NCBI RefSeq assembly: GCF_020422885.1
Contig: NZ_CP084622.1
Coordinates: 3,925,001 to 3,989,000 of the forward strand
Origin: Mesobacillus sp. S13
GTDB taxonomy: Bacteria; Bacillota; Bacilli; Bacillales; Cytobacillaceae
DNA length: 64,000 nucleotides
Reading direction: 5' to 3'
A program made the translations under genes and the position numbers. Shown here one piece after another: positions 1 through 9,079 of this stretch. Under the pieces are notes generated by a model. The model worked only from the letters and a program-made list of their open reading frames with translations, had not been told where the DNA came from and searched no databases. The number at the start of each line of letters is the position of its first letter. Position 1 is the first letter of the stretch.

Positions 1-660
1 TGATTGGAGCGGCTTATTGTCAAGAAGATCGGCAGTAGGTTCCTTCAGGTACAGTCTTGGTTCTGCGTTCAATGCCTTCAGCAGCTCCCTGCCCTGGCGC
101 TTGTTGAGACCCGATAACGGCAGCAAATCAGCACCGCCATCTCCGTACTTTGTAAAGAATCCAGTCACAGCCTCGGCAGCATGGTCTGTCCCGATCACTA
201 GCAAGCCATCCTGTCCCGCAATGGCATACTGAGTAATCATCCTCATCCTTGCCTTCGCGTTCCCCTTGTTAAAGTCCGTCATTCGATCACCAATCGCTTC
301 CTCGAACTGTGTATTGAAGGTATCAACCGCAGGCTGGATATTGAAGGTGATGGTTTGATCAGGCTTAATGAAGTCCAGTGCTTTCTGTGCATCTTCCTCG
401 TCTTTTTGTACAGCATATGGAAGTCTGACAGCCACGAATTTGGCGTCCTTGCCTTCTGATCGCAATTCCTCTGCAGCCAGCTGCGCCAACCTTCCAGCCA
501 AAGTGGAGTCCTGGCCGCCACTGATTCCTAAGACGTATCCTTTTGCCCTTGAAGCAAGCAAATATTCTTTTAAAAATTGCTTTCTTTTCTTGATTTCCTC
601 TTGGGGATCAATATTGGGACGAACATCCAATGCTTCTATAATCTGTTTTTGCAAGCTCAT
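1..660 (-). CDS. nadE: NH3-dependent NAD+ synthetase, 3' end cut by window edge
   Basis: Final step of NAD biosynthesis: ATP-dependent amidation of nicotinate adenine dinucleotide in the cytoplasm. The minus-strand frame opens with ATG at 660 behind the ribosome site GGAGGTTTAAT and stays open to the window edge, giving 220 codons of a family usually about 270 residues long. The N-type ATP pyrophosphatase P-loop GISGGQDST lies near residue 44, and the NadE-typical segment EPTADLL lies near the visible end. No glutaminase domain precedes it, so ammonia is the expected nitrogen donor. The gene is divergent from the lactonase at 936. The reading is firm; only the C-terminus is missing. Confidence 0.93.
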   Translation of the reverse strand, partial: MSLQKQIIEALDVRPNIDPQEEIKKRKQFLKEYLLASRAKGYVLGISGGQDSTLAGRLAQLAAEELRSEGKDAKFVAVRLPYAVQKDEEDAQKALDFIKPDQTITFNIQPAVDTFNTQFEEAIGDRMTDFNKGNAKARMRMITQYAIAGQDGLLVIGTDHAAEAVTGFFTKYGDGGADLLPLSGLNKRQGRELLKALNAEPRLYLKEPTADLLDNKPLQS

Positions 661-935
661 ATTAAACCTCCTAAACACTATTACTAATCACCATGCTCTT
701 CGCTCACTCAATTTGGTAAAAGGTTTTGCGAGAACACTATTATCAAAAAGCATATCCCTAAAAAAGTCCAAAGTCCAGATTTTGGTCAGGGAATCTAACA
801 TACCAATTTACAAGTTGAAATCCACATGTACTATTTTACCCATTCACTCTCTGTACGTAACATTTTGTTCGCCAGTATTTTTTTGCTAGACTATAACTTA
901 GACTAAAAATGCTAATCAAATTGGAGGCATTCATT

Positions 936-1991
936 ATGGCAACCCATGATACATTCAAAGGCTATTTTGGTACATATACAAAAGGGGACAGCGAGGGCAT
1001 CTACTCTTTTACCCTTGATAGAGTGAGTGGCAAGATTCTGGACGTAGAACCAGCAGCAACCCTGGAAAACCCTACTTACCTGACAGTCAGTGACGACAAT
1101 CGCTTTCTTTATGCTGTCGCAAAGGAAGGCGGCACTGGAGGTGTGGCATCCTTCGGTATCGTGGAATCCGGAAAGCTATCTTACATCAATTCGCAGCTTG
1201 CGCCAGGAGCTTCACCCTGCCATGTTAGCGTGAACAAGGAAAACAGCCAGCTTTTATCTGCTAATTACCATAAAGGATCTGCTGATTCCTACCTGTTGAA
1301 CTCAGAAACTGGCAGTATTGAAGAAGTCTTATCCAGCGCGGTGCATGAAGGCTCAGGACCTGATGAGCGCCAGGAAAAAGCGCACACCCATTATGCGGGC
1401 TTCACCCCGGACGGCAACTATGCAGCAGTAGTCGACCTTGGCATCGACCAGTTGATAACCTATAGCCTGGATAATGGCCAGCTGATTGAGAAGAGTGTAC
1501 TGCATATTGCACCAGGAAGCGGTCCAAGACATCTTGTTTTTCACCCTAACCACAAGATTGCCTTTTTGATGACAGAATTCAGCTCTGAGGTTCTCGTTTT
1601 AAAGTACAATTCAGAAGACGGCAGCTTCGAACAGCTACAGGCAATTTCCACCCTGCCTTCAGATTTTACCGAAAACAACCAGGGAAGCGCCATCCATATT
1701 TCCTCTGATGGGAAATACGTCTACGCAGCCAATCGAGGCCATGACAGTATTGCGATTTTCAAGGTGGATCCAGAATGCTTCCAGCTTGAGTTTGTCGAGC
1801 ATACGTCAACAGAAGGACACTGGCCAAGGGATTTTGTTCTCGACCCGAGCGAGAAATTCCTGATTGCGACGAACCAGAATTCCAGCAATGTCGTACTCTA
1901 TGCCCGTGACGCAGAAACAGGCAAATTGACTTTGCTGCAGTCTGATGTGAAGGTTCCAGATCCGGTCTGTGTAAAATTTTTGAATTACTAA
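936..1991 (+). CDS. Lactonase family protein (6-phosphogluconolactonase-like beta-propeller)
   Basis: A 351-residue cytoplasmic protein of the seven-bladed propeller lactonase family (Pgl/YbhE-like, Pfam Lactonase). Known members hydrolyse 6-phosphogluconolactone; the substrate here is not proven. Family features are the N-terminal GYFGTYT, the blade motif GSGPRHLVFHPN around residue 195 and DPSEKFLIATNQNS near the C-terminus. I chose ATG at 936 because GGAGG lies 8 bases upstream; an in-frame ATG at 909 has no ribosome site. It is a single gene ending at a hairpin near 2044-2071. Some family members act on other sugar lactones. Confidence 0.85.
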   Translation: MATHDTFKGYFGTYTKGDSEGIYSFTLDRVSGKILDVEPAATLENPTYLTVSDDNRFLYAVAKEGGTGGVASFGIVESGKLSYINSQLAPGASPCHVSVNKENSQLLSANYHKGSADSYLLNSETGSIEEVLSSAVHEGSGPDERQEKAHTHYAGFTPDGNYAAVVDLGIDQLITYSLDNGQLIEKSVLHIAPGSGPRHLVFHPNHKIAFLMTEFSSEVLVLKYNSEDGSFEQLQAISTLPSDFTENNQGSAIHISSDGKYVYAANRGHDSIAIFKVDPECFQLEFVEHTSTEGHWPRDFVLDPSEKFLIATNQNSSNVVLYARDAETGKLTLLQSDVKVPDPVCVKFLNY

Positions 1992-2043
1992 AAAGCTACT
2001 CATTTACGGATTGTTCTTCGTAAAGAGCCACTAAGCAAAAACA

Positions 2044-2071
2044 GGGCAGGTGCCATTAAGTGCACCTGCCC
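2044..2071. terminator. Bidirectional terminator between convergent genes
   Basis: Perfect 10-bp inverted repeat GGGCAGGTGC / GCACCTGCCC with an 8-base loop, placed between the convergent ends of the lactonase and the oxidoreductase. The T-rich tract on the plus side (CTTCTCTTT) is weak, and A-rich sequence lies on the other side. Confidence 0.7.
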
Positions 2072-2077
2072 TTCTCT

Positions 2078-3061
2078 TTATCTGTCGCTCGGGAACCTGA
2101 CACCCATTTGCGACCTTGCTTCATCAAGAATCTTCATGGTGATCCTCGAGTTCTCAAGTGAGTTATTATTAGATTCCAGTTTCCCTTGCTGAATCAGCGT
2201 AATGAATTCCTCTGCTTCATAGAACATATTATCATCCAGTTGTTCTCTCGATATATCTTCAGATTTCCCATTGCGATAAAGAATTTCCACTTTTTCCGGC
2301 GTGCTGATTTTATTAATCCTGATATTCCCGTTCTCACCGTGTATTTCGGAAGGAAGAGCCGAATCAGTGATTTTTGAAAACATGATGACAGCATCCATTT
2401 CATCATATTTCAAGATCAGGCTGCCTTCCCCATCCACTCCCGATTCTAGTACGTAACCATTTGCCTGAATCGACTTTGGCTCTCCAAACAGTACGACGAG
2501 CGGATAGATGCAATAGATACCGATATCCATAAGCGAACCTGCCGAAAACTCCGGGTTGAAGGCGTTCAGCACGGTACCTTCTTTATATTTGTCATAGCGG
2601 GACGAGTACTGGCAATAGCTTGCGAAATACCTTCTGATCGTGCCGATTTTATCCAGATTCTCCTGGACAGCCTTGAAGTTCGGCATCAAGGTTGATTTTA
2701 GCGCCTCCATCAAAACAACCTTGTGATCCTTTGCACTCTTGATCATCTCATCCAGTTCACGGCTGTTAGACGCAATCGCTTTTTCACAAAGAACATGCTT
2801 GCCATTTTCCATGAATGTAATCGCCTGGCTGGCATGCATGGAATTGGGACTGGCGAGATAGACAGCATCAATGGCATCACTTTTCGCCATCTCTTCCATG
2901 TCTGTAAAAATAGTATCCACTCCGAATTTGCTGGCAAATTCTGCAGCACGGTCCTCTGCACGTGAGTAAACTGCACTAAGCTGAAAATCCTTATGGTGGC
3001 TTGCACCTTTAATAAACGCTTCTGTAATCCAATTTGTTCCTACCACTCCGAAACGCACCAT
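2078..3061 (-). CDS. Gfo/Idh/MocA family NAD(P)-dependent oxidoreductase
   Basis: A 327-residue cytoplasmic dehydrogenase. The N-terminal Rossmann fold begins VRFGVVGTNWIT, with a short glycine motif that departs from the usual GxGxxG. The family signature around residues 90-100 reads GKHVLCEKAIASN, containing the EK(P/A) motif whose lysine contacts nicotinamide and substrate. A GSLMDIGIYCIYP segment in the C-terminal domain carries the conserved aspartate and tyrosine region. Members oxidise or epimerise sugars, inositols or aldehydes; the substrate cannot be told from sequence. ATG at 3061 follows GAAAGGGTG. It stands alone between a convergent lactonase and a two-component operon. Confidence 0.88.
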   Translation of the reverse strand: MVRFGVVGTNWITEAFIKGASHHKDFQLSAVYSRAEDRAAEFASKFGVDTIFTDMEEMAKSDAIDAVYLASPNSMHASQAITFMENGKHVLCEKAIASNSRELDEMIKSAKDHKVVLMEALKSTLMPNFKAVQENLDKIGTIRRYFASYCQYSSRYDKYKEGTVLNAFNPEFSAGSLMDIGIYCIYPLVVLFGEPKSIQANGYVLESGVDGEGSLILKYDEMDAVIMFSKITDSALPSEIHGENGNIRINKISTPEKVEILYRNGKSEDISREQLDDNMFYEAEEFITLIQQGKLESNNNSLENSRITMKILDEARSQMGVRFPSDR

Positions 3062-3140
3062 GTTGTTTCACCCTTTCAAATAGCAAAAGCCGTGGTCTAT
3101 GCCCGCAGCTTCTTTTCATCTTAACGAAAAGGAAAGTCAA

Positions 3141-4562
3141 TCACAAACTTTGTCCCTTTTCTACTGGTATTTCGATTATGAATTTTGTGCCTTTTCCCTG
3201 TTCGCTTTTCACAGAAATTTTCCCGTCATGCATCTGTACGAGCTGTTTGACAATGGATAAACCGAGACCGAATTCTCCAAACGGATTGCTCGTTCTCGAG
3301 ATATCTGCTTTGTAAAAGCGATGCCAGATTTTTTCGATTTCAGCCGGTTCAATGCCAATACCGGTATCCTCGATTTCAATCATCGTCTTTGGCCCAACCA
3401 TCCTGCCGCGAAGCCAGATTGTGCCGTTTTCAGTGAACTGGATACTGTTTTTCGTAATATTGATTAAAATCTGCAGAAGACGATCATAATCGGCATGGAC
3501 CATGGCTTTTTCATCTGCCTCAATTTCGATTCTGTTATGGCGTTCTTCTGCCTGAAACCCAAGCTGATCCTGGATGATCTCGAATACCTCGATTAATTCA
3601 ATGTCTTCTTTTACAAGCTGCACCTGGTTTGAGCGGATTTTATCATAATCAAGGTTCTCATTGACCAGTCGAATCAGCCGCTTCGTTTCCTGGCTGACCA
3701 GCTTGATGCCCCGCTCTTTTTCCTCCTCAGGAATCATATCGTTCCTGAGGCCCTCGATAATTCCGCTGATCGTCGTAAGCGGCGTCCTCAATTCATGAGA
3801 GACATCTGACATAAACTGGCGGCGCCGGTTTTCCAGGCTTTCGATTTCGGATTTCGATTCATTCAGCCTGCTCACCATACTGTTAAAATCGTTCGCCAAT
3901 TCACCGATTTCATCAAAATCCGACTTGGGCACTTTAACCGTATAGTCCCCTGCTGATACGGCGGATGTGGCTTCCTGAAGCTTTTTGATTCTATTGACAT
4001 GGATTCGCGCCAGAACCCAGCTTAGGAGGAACGAAACTCCCAGCGCAATCAGCATGGTATAAATCAAATACTTATTGATTTCCGTAATCATTTCCCGTGT
4101 CCCGCTGATTGGGGATGTCAGGAGAATGCCGCCAATGAAGTTTCCGCGATCAACATACGGCAAAACCACTAGGGTCACGGCACGGTCATACCGTTCGAGG
4201 TCATAATTTTTCACAATTGGCTTCCCGCTTGTAAGCTGACTCCACTCTTTTTCCGATAACTCAATCGCCGGCCCTCTCCATCTAATTGGATTCAGCAGCT
4301 GGATATTCTCATCGAATACACTGAATTGGATATCCCGGCCGAAAAGCACCCGGGCATATTGATTGATCACCTGGTCAGGACGTTCACCGCCCCGGTCAAG
4401 ATCGCGGAGGATATTTTCACCGTAAGAAATCAGCTCCTCCGTCTTATTTTTATAAACAAGCGTTTCCACATACTGTGTGAATACCAGGCTCAGGATTAGA
4501 AAGGCGACGATGATGATGCTGATATGGCTGATGAATTGCTGGTAGATATATTTAACCTTCAT
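3141..4562 (-). CDS. Sensor histidine kinase, two-component system
   Basis: A 473-residue membrane sensor kinase. TM1 is at residues 10-30, followed by an extracytoplasmic region of about 130 residues, TM2 near residues 165-185, a HAMP linker, a HisKA domain with phospho-acceptor motif VSHELRTPLTTISG around residue 255, and a HATPase domain with N box (NITKNSIQFT), G1 box (IEDTGIGI) and G2 box (FGLGLSIVKQ). Its ATG overlaps the stop of the upstream response regulator by four bases, so the pair is translationally coupled. The ligand is unknown. The catalytic motifs are intact. Confidence 0.93.
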   Translation of the reverse strand: MKVKYIYQQFISHISIIIVAFLILSLVFTQYVETLVYKNKTEELISYGENILRDLDRGGERPDQVINQYARVLFGRDIQFSVFDENIQLLNPIRWRGPAIELSEKEWSQLTSGKPIVKNYDLERYDRAVTLVVLPYVDRGNFIGGILLTSPISGTREMITEINKYLIYTMLIALGVSFLLSWVLARIHVNRIKKLQEATSAVSAGDYTVKVPKSDFDEIGELANDFNSMVSRLNESKSEIESLENRRRQFMSDVSHELRTPLTTISGIIEGLRNDMIPEEEKERGIKLVSQETKRLIRLVNENLDYDKIRSNQVQLVKEDIELIEVFEIIQDQLGFQAEERHNRIEIEADEKAMVHADYDRLLQILINITKNSIQFTENGTIWLRGRMVGPKTMIEIEDTGIGIEPAEIEKIWHRFYKADISRTSNPFGEFGLGLSIVKQLVQMHDGKISVKSEQGKGTKFIIEIPVEKGQSL

Positions 4563-5251
4563 GCCCCATCCGAACTTTCATCGAATTTATAGCCGACTCC
4601 CCAAACCGTATGGAAGAATGGCTGTTCAAACGTGCCGATTTTCTTCCTCAGGCGCTTAATGTGGACATCAACCGTTCGTTCATCCCCGTAAAATTGGTAT
4701 CCCCAGACACGCTCCAGCAACTGCTCTCTCGTGAATACCTGACGCGGGTGCTGGGCGAAAAATAGAAGCAGGTCGAACTCCTTTGGTGTCAAGTTGGTGA
4801 CTGGTTTCCCATCCAGCTTCACTTCACGTGTTTCTTTGTTAATTTTCAGTGCGCTCGTCCCAACCTCGCTGTGCTCATCGGGCTTCTGTTTTTGATACCG
4901 CCGGGCCACAGCCTTGATCCTCGCCATCAAAGCCAGCGGGCTGAAAGGCTTCGTCACATAATCATCGGCCCCCATTTCCAGTCCAAGAACCTGATCCGAT
5001 TCACTATCCTTGGCCGTCAGCATGATAATCGGCACATCACTGCCCTCCTGCCTGATCTTCCTGCACAGCATGACACCATCCATGCCAGGAAGCATCCAAT
5101 CAACAATCAGCAAATCCCAATCTTCGTCCTTATAAGCCTCATAGCCTTGGAGGCCATCATTCACAAATCTGCCTTCAATGCCCTCTTTTAAAAAGAACAT
5201 CTCAATCATCTCGCAGACACTTTCATTATCCTCAATCACTAATATTTTCAC
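4559..5251 (-). CDS. OmpR/PhoB-family response regulator
   Basis: A 230-residue DNA-binding regulator. The receiver domain spans residues 1-118, with acidic pocket ED near residues 7-8, the phosphorylated Asp in LLIVDWMLPG (about residue 52), Thr in MLTAKD and Lys in VTKPFSP. A winged-helix domain follows from about residue 130 (LTPKEFDLLLFFAQHP, WGYQFYGDERTVDVHIKRLRKKI). The start is GTG at 5251, with GAGGGG nine bases upstream. It is the first gene of the regulator-kinase operon. The 53-bp tandem array lies about 150 bp upstream of its start. Confidence 0.93.
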   Translation of the reverse strand: MKILVIEDNESVCEMIEMFFLKEGIEGRFVNDGLQGYEAYKDEDWDLLIVDWMLPGMDGVMLCRKIRQEGSDVPIIMLTAKDSESDQVLGLEMGADDYVTKPFSPLALMARIKAVARRYQKQKPDEHSEVGTSALKINKETREVKLDGKPVTNLTPKEFDLLLFFAQHPRQVFTREQLLERVWGYQFYGDERTVDVHIKRLRKKIGTFEQPFFHTVWGVGYKFDESSDGA

Positions 5252-5420
5252 AGTAATCCCCTCTATTCCGACTCTGTTATATATAAAGTATAGCGCAACG
5301 GAGACAGAATCAACTGTTTCACCTGCTGTTACAGATTATTTAACATGTTGGTCATAGTTTGTTCATGAATAAAAGGGATCCGTTGAGCTTTGTTAATTAG
5401 ATTCTATCAAACATGGGCTG
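5252..5420. other. Leader and promoter region of the two-component operon
   Basis: AT-rich, non-coding. The minus strand should carry the operon promoter, but no single -35/-10 pair stands out. An imperfect TGTTACAG/CTGTTTCA-like symmetry near 5310-5335 was seen and not interpreted. Confidence 0.3.
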
Positions 5421-6056
5421 CAATACGCTCTATTGGTTACACCATTCTCCTATTTTCTTACAAATCAAGACCCCAATACGCTCTATTGGTTACACTATTC
5501 TCCTAATTTATTACAAAGCAAGGCTTCAATACGCTCTATTGGTTACATCATTCTCCTAGTTTTTTACAAAACAAAGCTCCAATACGCTCTATTGGTTGCA
5601 CCATTCTCCTAATTTCTTACAAATCCTTGCTCCAATACGCACTATTGGTTACACTATTCTCCTATTTTCTTACAAATAAATGCTCCAACACGCTCTATAG
5701 GTTACACCATTCTCCTATTTTCTTACAAATCCTTGCTCCAATACGCTCTATTGGTTACACTATTCTCCTGTTTTCTTACAAATCATTGCTCCAATACGCT
5801 TTATTGGTTACTCTATTCTCCTGTTTTCTTACAAAACCTTACTCCAATACGCTCTATTGGTTACACCATTCTCCTGTTTTCTTACAAATCCTTGCTCCAA
5901 TACGCTCTATTGGTTGCACTATTCTCCTATTTCCTTACAAATCCTTGCTCCAATACGCTCTATTGGTTACACCATTCTCCTATTTTCTTACAAATCAAGA
6001 CTCCAACTTTCTCGATCGGTGACCTCCTTTTCTCATATTCTTGAATTTCTGGGCAC
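5421..6056. repeat. Tandem array of about 12 units, 53-bp period, with a CCAATA/TATTGG dyad
   Basis: The motif CCAATACGCTCTATTGG starts near 5420, 5473, 5526, 5579, 5632, 5685, 5738, 5791, 5844, 5897 and 5950, an exact 53-bp spacing, with a decayed twelfth unit near 6003. Each unit has a 6-bp perfect inverted repeat (CCAATA / TATTGG, five-base spacer), then TTACACYATTCTCCT and TTTTCTTACAAA. The whole unit is conserved, so this is a minisatellite and not repeats with unique spacers. It lies between the terminator of the CstB-like gene and the promoter of the response regulator. The plus-strand reading frames through it are by-products of repetition. Function is unknown. Confidence 0.95.
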
Positions 6057-6081
6057 TAATATGCTCTATCCCCATAATTAA

Positions 6082-6106
6082 AGCCAGCTCATCAATTGAG
6101 CTGGCT
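6082..6106 (-). terminator. Rho-independent terminator of the CstB-like gene
   Basis: A 10-bp inverted repeat AGCCAGCTCA / TGAGCTGGCT with a five-base loop just beyond the stop codon at 6113. It is followed on the minus strand by TTTAATTAT. Confidence 0.8.
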
Positions 6107-6112
6107 CTGGCA

Positions 6113-7498
6113 TTAACCCTTTTTAACTGGGAGTCCTTCTTTTTCCCATGCGGAGTAGCCTCCCTCGAGGTTGACTACATTCTTGAAGCCATTTTTCAAA
6201 AGCAGGCTTGTTCCGATTGCGGAGCGTGCGCCTGACTGGCAATGGGCGATGATTTTCTTGTCTTTTGGCACTTCGTCAAGCTTGTCGGTCAGGTTTCCGA
6301 GCATCATATGATGGGCACCGGGGATGTGGCCGCTATTCCATTCACTCTGATTGCGGACGTCGATGACAAAGTAGTTTTCGTCTACCATCATTCCTTTTGC
6401 TTCACTTGCGGTGACATTCTTATACTCTTCCAGGCTGCCGTCGAGCTCTTTCGGATCGACATACCCTGTGACCTGATCAAGTCCGATTGACTGCAGTGAT
6501 TTTTTCACGTCAGGCAATTTTTCCGGATCTACGATCAATACGATGTCCTGCTCATAACTTAATAGCCAGCCTGCCCAGTTCGTGAAGGAATTGTTGTAAG
6601 GGATGTTGATCGTGCCTTCAGCATGTCCACTGGCGAACTCATTTGCCGGACGGGTGTCGACAACCACCGCATCCCCTGCTTCAGACAATGATACTTTTGG
6701 AGTTTCCTCACGCCTGAGCAATTCAGGACCTACTTTATTAAGCTTTTTCATCTGGGCGAAGTATTTTGGAGGCTCCGGCTGACCCGCAAGCAGTTCCTCA
6801 ACGAATTTGTCCTCTTCTTTGATCTGGAATGCCCAGTTGAATTTTTTCTCATAGCCTAAAGTGGACATAGGGACAGCGCCAAGTGATTTTCCGCAGGCAC
6901 TTCCTGCTCCGTGTGCTGGCCATACTTGCAGGAAGTCAGACAGCTTTTCCACTTTCCGGAGCGATTCGAACATCTGGTGTGCTCCTGCTTCGGAGGTGTC
7001 CTTGATGCCTGCCGCCTTTTCTAGCAGATCCGGACGCCCGACGTCACCAACGAACAGGAAGTCTCCCGTGAAAATGCCCATCGGTTCATTGGCGCCGCCG
7101 CCCTTATCCGTCAGAAGGAATGAAATGCTTTCCGGTGTATGCCCCGGCGTATGGAGCACTTCGAAATAAACATTCCCGATATTGAATGTCGAGCCTTCTG
7201 TCAACAATTCATGCTCATACTGGTCGACATATTGATACTTCCAATCTTTATCCCCTTCATCGGATAAATACAGCTTTGCTCCATAGTGATGGGCAAGCTC
7301 CCTTGCTCCTGACAGATAATCTGCATGAATATGGGTTTCAGTTGCGGCTGAAATATTGAATCCTTCTTTTTTAGCGATATCCAGATAAGGCTGAATATTC
7401 CTTGCCGGGTCGATGACAATCGCCTCTCCCGTCCTCTGGCAGCCAATCAAGTACGACATATGTGCAAGCTGATCATCAAAAAATGACTTGAAATACAT
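6113..7498 (-). CDS. CstB-like persulfide dioxygenase / rhodanese fusion
   Basis: A 461-residue cytoplasmic enzyme with an N-terminal metallo-beta-lactamase domain and two rhodanese domains, the layout of staphylococcal CstB (persulfide dioxygenase-sulfurtransferase, about 444 residues). The MBL metal motif is THIHADYLSG (H56, H58, D60), with Tyr where many relatives have His. Further ligands lie in LHTPGHTPES, FTGDFLFVGDVGRPDLLE and VWPAHGAGSACG. The first rhodanese domain (about 270-345) lacks a catalytic cysteine (VLIVDPE). The second has CQSGARS with the cysteine near residue 420. Expected role: oxidation of low-molecular-weight persulfides to sulfite or thiosulfate. ATG at 7498 follows GAGGAGGAGC. 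A CstR-like half-site lies upstream at 7549. Confidence 0.88.
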   Translation of the reverse strand: MYFKSFFDDQLAHMSYLIGCQRTGEAIVIDPARNIQPYLDIAKKEGFNISAATETHIHADYLSGARELAHHYGAKLYLSDEGDKDWKYQYVDQYEHELLTEGSTFNIGNVYFEVLHTPGHTPESISFLLTDKGGGANEPMGIFTGDFLFVGDVGRPDLLEKAAGIKDTSEAGAHQMFESLRKVEKLSDFLQVWPAHGAGSACGKSLGAVPMSTLGYEKKFNWAFQIKEEDKFVEELLAGQPEPPKYFAQMKKLNKVGPELLRREETPKVSLSEAGDAVVVDTRPANEFASGHAEGTINIPYNNSFTNWAGWLLSYEQDIVLIVDPEKLPDVKKSLQSIGLDQVTGYVDPKELDGSLEEYKNVTASEAKGMMVDENYFVIDVRNQSEWNSGHIPGAHHMMLGNLTDKLDEVPKDKKIIAHCQSGARSAIGTSLLLKNGFKNVVNLEGGYSAWEKEGLPVKKG

Positions 7499-7548
7499 AT
7501 GAGCTCCTCCTCTAATTTTAATTAGGTTTACGAAGACTATACTCTCTT

Positions 7549-7564
7549 ATACCCCGCACCATAT
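7549..7564. promoter_or_regulatory. Weak CsoR/CstR-type operator candidate
   Basis: ATACCCCGCACCATAT, 50 bp upstream of the CstB-like start. The left half matches the operators at 30043 and 45545 (ATACC), but the right half is degenerate. A second partial site, ATACCTGTGCCGGGTGC, starts at 7582. Confidence 0.3.
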
Positions 7565-7667
7565 TTTTTAAAGCAAAAAATATACCTGTGCCGGGTGCTG
7601 CCTTGATTCCAATATATACCTATATCTGTATTTTAATCTGTTAAAAATTCTTCTTCAAATAAAAAGA

Positions 7668-7690
7668 ACCTGCTCCAAATCGGAACAGGT
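7668..7690 (-). terminator. Terminator of the MFS transporter gene
   Basis: A nine-bp stem (ACCTGTTCC / GGAGCAGGT on the minus strand, one G-U pair) with a five-base loop, followed by TCTTTTTATTT, directly after the stop codon. Confidence 0.85.
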
Positions 7691-8878
7691 CTACGTTCTT
7701 GCTGGCCTTTTCATCATAAAAATATAGAGCAGAATCGAAACAGAAACCGAGATGGCTGAAGCGATGTAGATGCTTCCATAGCCAAGCCAGTGACCGATTT
7801 GGCCAAAAGTCATCGCTCCGACCCCGACGCCCAAATCGAAAAAAGAGAAGAATGTTGCATTCGCCATTCCTTTGCGGTTCATCGGAGCATCCTGGACGGC
7901 CCATGCCTGCAATGCCGGCTGGACCGAACCGAAGCCGAATCCGTACAGACCGGCGGCGATGAACATCACCAGGCTGTTCGGCAGCCAGGCTAAAAGAATC
8001 ATGGCGATCATGATTAGAACTGTCCCGGGCAGGAAGACGGCACCATGTCCTTTTTTATCATAGAGTTTTCCCGCAAATGACCGGGAAAGCATCAAGGTCA
8101 TTGCAAAAATAAAGAAATACCATTCTATCCCTGCAATTCCCTTCTGCGCTGAGTAAAGCGGCAGGAATGAGGCGATACCTCCAAATGTCGTTGTAATGAA
8201 CAACAATAGCAGGGACGGCTGCAAGGCGGATTTTTCATATACGTCCCATCTGCGTTTCTCTGTAGTTTCTTCTGTTTTCTCTGCTTTTTTATAGGTAATC
8301 CGTGATGCAAGCAGGAATGCAGCAAGGCCCAGGAAGGCACTGATCAAAAATAACTGCTTGAATGTAATTGCCGCAGCAAGCGCAAGGCCCAGCGTCGGTC
8401 CCATCGCGAGCGCCACGTTCCCGGAAAGCCCGAAATACCCCATACCTTCTCCTCTGCGCCGCGGCGGGATTAAGTCGGTTGCAATCGTACCTGATGCTGT
8501 CGTGGAAAAACCCCATCCAACCCCCTGAATAATCCTCATTAAAAATAAAAAGGCAATGCCTGTTGCAAATCCAAATGAACCGACAGAAACCACGAAAACG
8601 GCCAAGCCTGTCAGGTAAATGAACCCTCTTCCTTTCGTTTCAAGCATCCGGCCTGCAAAAGGGCGTACAAGCAATGCCGAAAATGTAAAAATCCCAACGA
8701 CAAATCCAATTAATTGGTCGTTTCCGCCTAAGTGCTCCACAAACAGCGGAATCGTAGGCAAGGTCATTTGGAAACCCAGGAAGATGAAGAAATTCGCCAG
8801 GAAGATAAACACAAAGTCCTTGCTCCAAATTTTTTCAGTGCCCTGTGGTTGTTGAGCTGCTCCTGTTGTGTGATCCAT
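7691..8878 (-). CDS. Major facilitator superfamily transporter (drug-exporter type)
   Basis: A 395-residue inner-membrane protein with about 12 hydrophobic segments. It carries the MFS loop 2-3 motif GRMLETKGRGFIYLTG (form of GxLaDrxGrk) near residue 75, the motif-C-like stretch GYFGLSGNVALAMGPTLG in TM5, and a second-half loop motif GKLYDKKGHGAVF. These features fit the DHA1-like exporters; substrates cannot be inferred. ATG at 8878 follows GAAAGGATG. It is divergent from the DoxX genes across an interval with an FNR/Rex-like palindrome, which could serve either direction. Confidence 0.88.
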   Translation of the reverse strand: MDHTTGAAQQPQGTEKIWSKDFVFIFLANFFIFLGFQMTLPTIPLFVEHLGGNDQLIGFVVGIFTFSALLVRPFAGRMLETKGRGFIYLTGLAVFVVSVGSFGFATGIAFLFLMRIIQGVGWGFSTTASGTIATDLIPPRRRGEGMGYFGLSGNVALAMGPTLGLALAAAITFKQLFLISAFLGLAAFLLASRITYKKAEKTEETTEKRRWDVYEKSALQPSLLLLFITTTFGGIASFLPLYSAQKGIAGIEWYFFIFAMTLMLSRSFAGKLYDKKGHGAVFLPGTVLIMIAMILLAWLPNSLVMFIAAGLYGFGFGSVQPALQAWAVQDAPMNRKGMANATFFSFFDLGVGVGAMTFGQIGHWLGYGSIYIASAISVSVSILLYIFMMKRPART

Positions 8879-8983
8879 CTGCTTTCATCCTTTCAATTTT
8901 CACTACTTTTTCAGCCACTATCTCCAGATAATCCTGTAAAAAAGATCCATGTTCAATATTCCGTCAATTTGTTGTTGCGATTA

Positions 8984-8999
8984 TGTGAACATCTTCACA
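8984..8999. promoter_or_regulatory. FNR/Rex-type palindromic operator upstream of the first DoxX gene
   Basis: TGTGAACATCTTCACA is a perfect palindrome of TGTGAA-N4-TTCACA. It fits both the TGTGA-N6-TCACA consensus of Fnr/CRP-family proteins and the TTGTGAA-N4-TTCACAA core of Rex. A probable -10 (TATATT) lies near 9028-9033, so the site is in the upstream activator or -35 zone. Confidence 0.55.
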
Positions 9000-9079
9000 T
9001 TCAACTCATTTTTATTTCGAATTCTGATATATTGTAAGTGTAATCATTAATCACTTATTTTTGAAGGGAAGCGATTTAT

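Noticed and set aside
368..889. Plus-strand 173-codon frame opposite nadE
   Set aside because: Antisense of the intact nadE frame; no family similarity and no ribosome site.
5421..6056. CRISPR array
   Set aside because: The whole 53-bp unit is repeated including the part that would be a spacer, and no cas gene is near.
5627..6081. Plus-strand reading frames of 74 to 131 codons rich in LLYSLL-type repeats
   Set aside because: They are by-products of the 53-bp tandem array; no ribosome site, and three overlapping frames are open.
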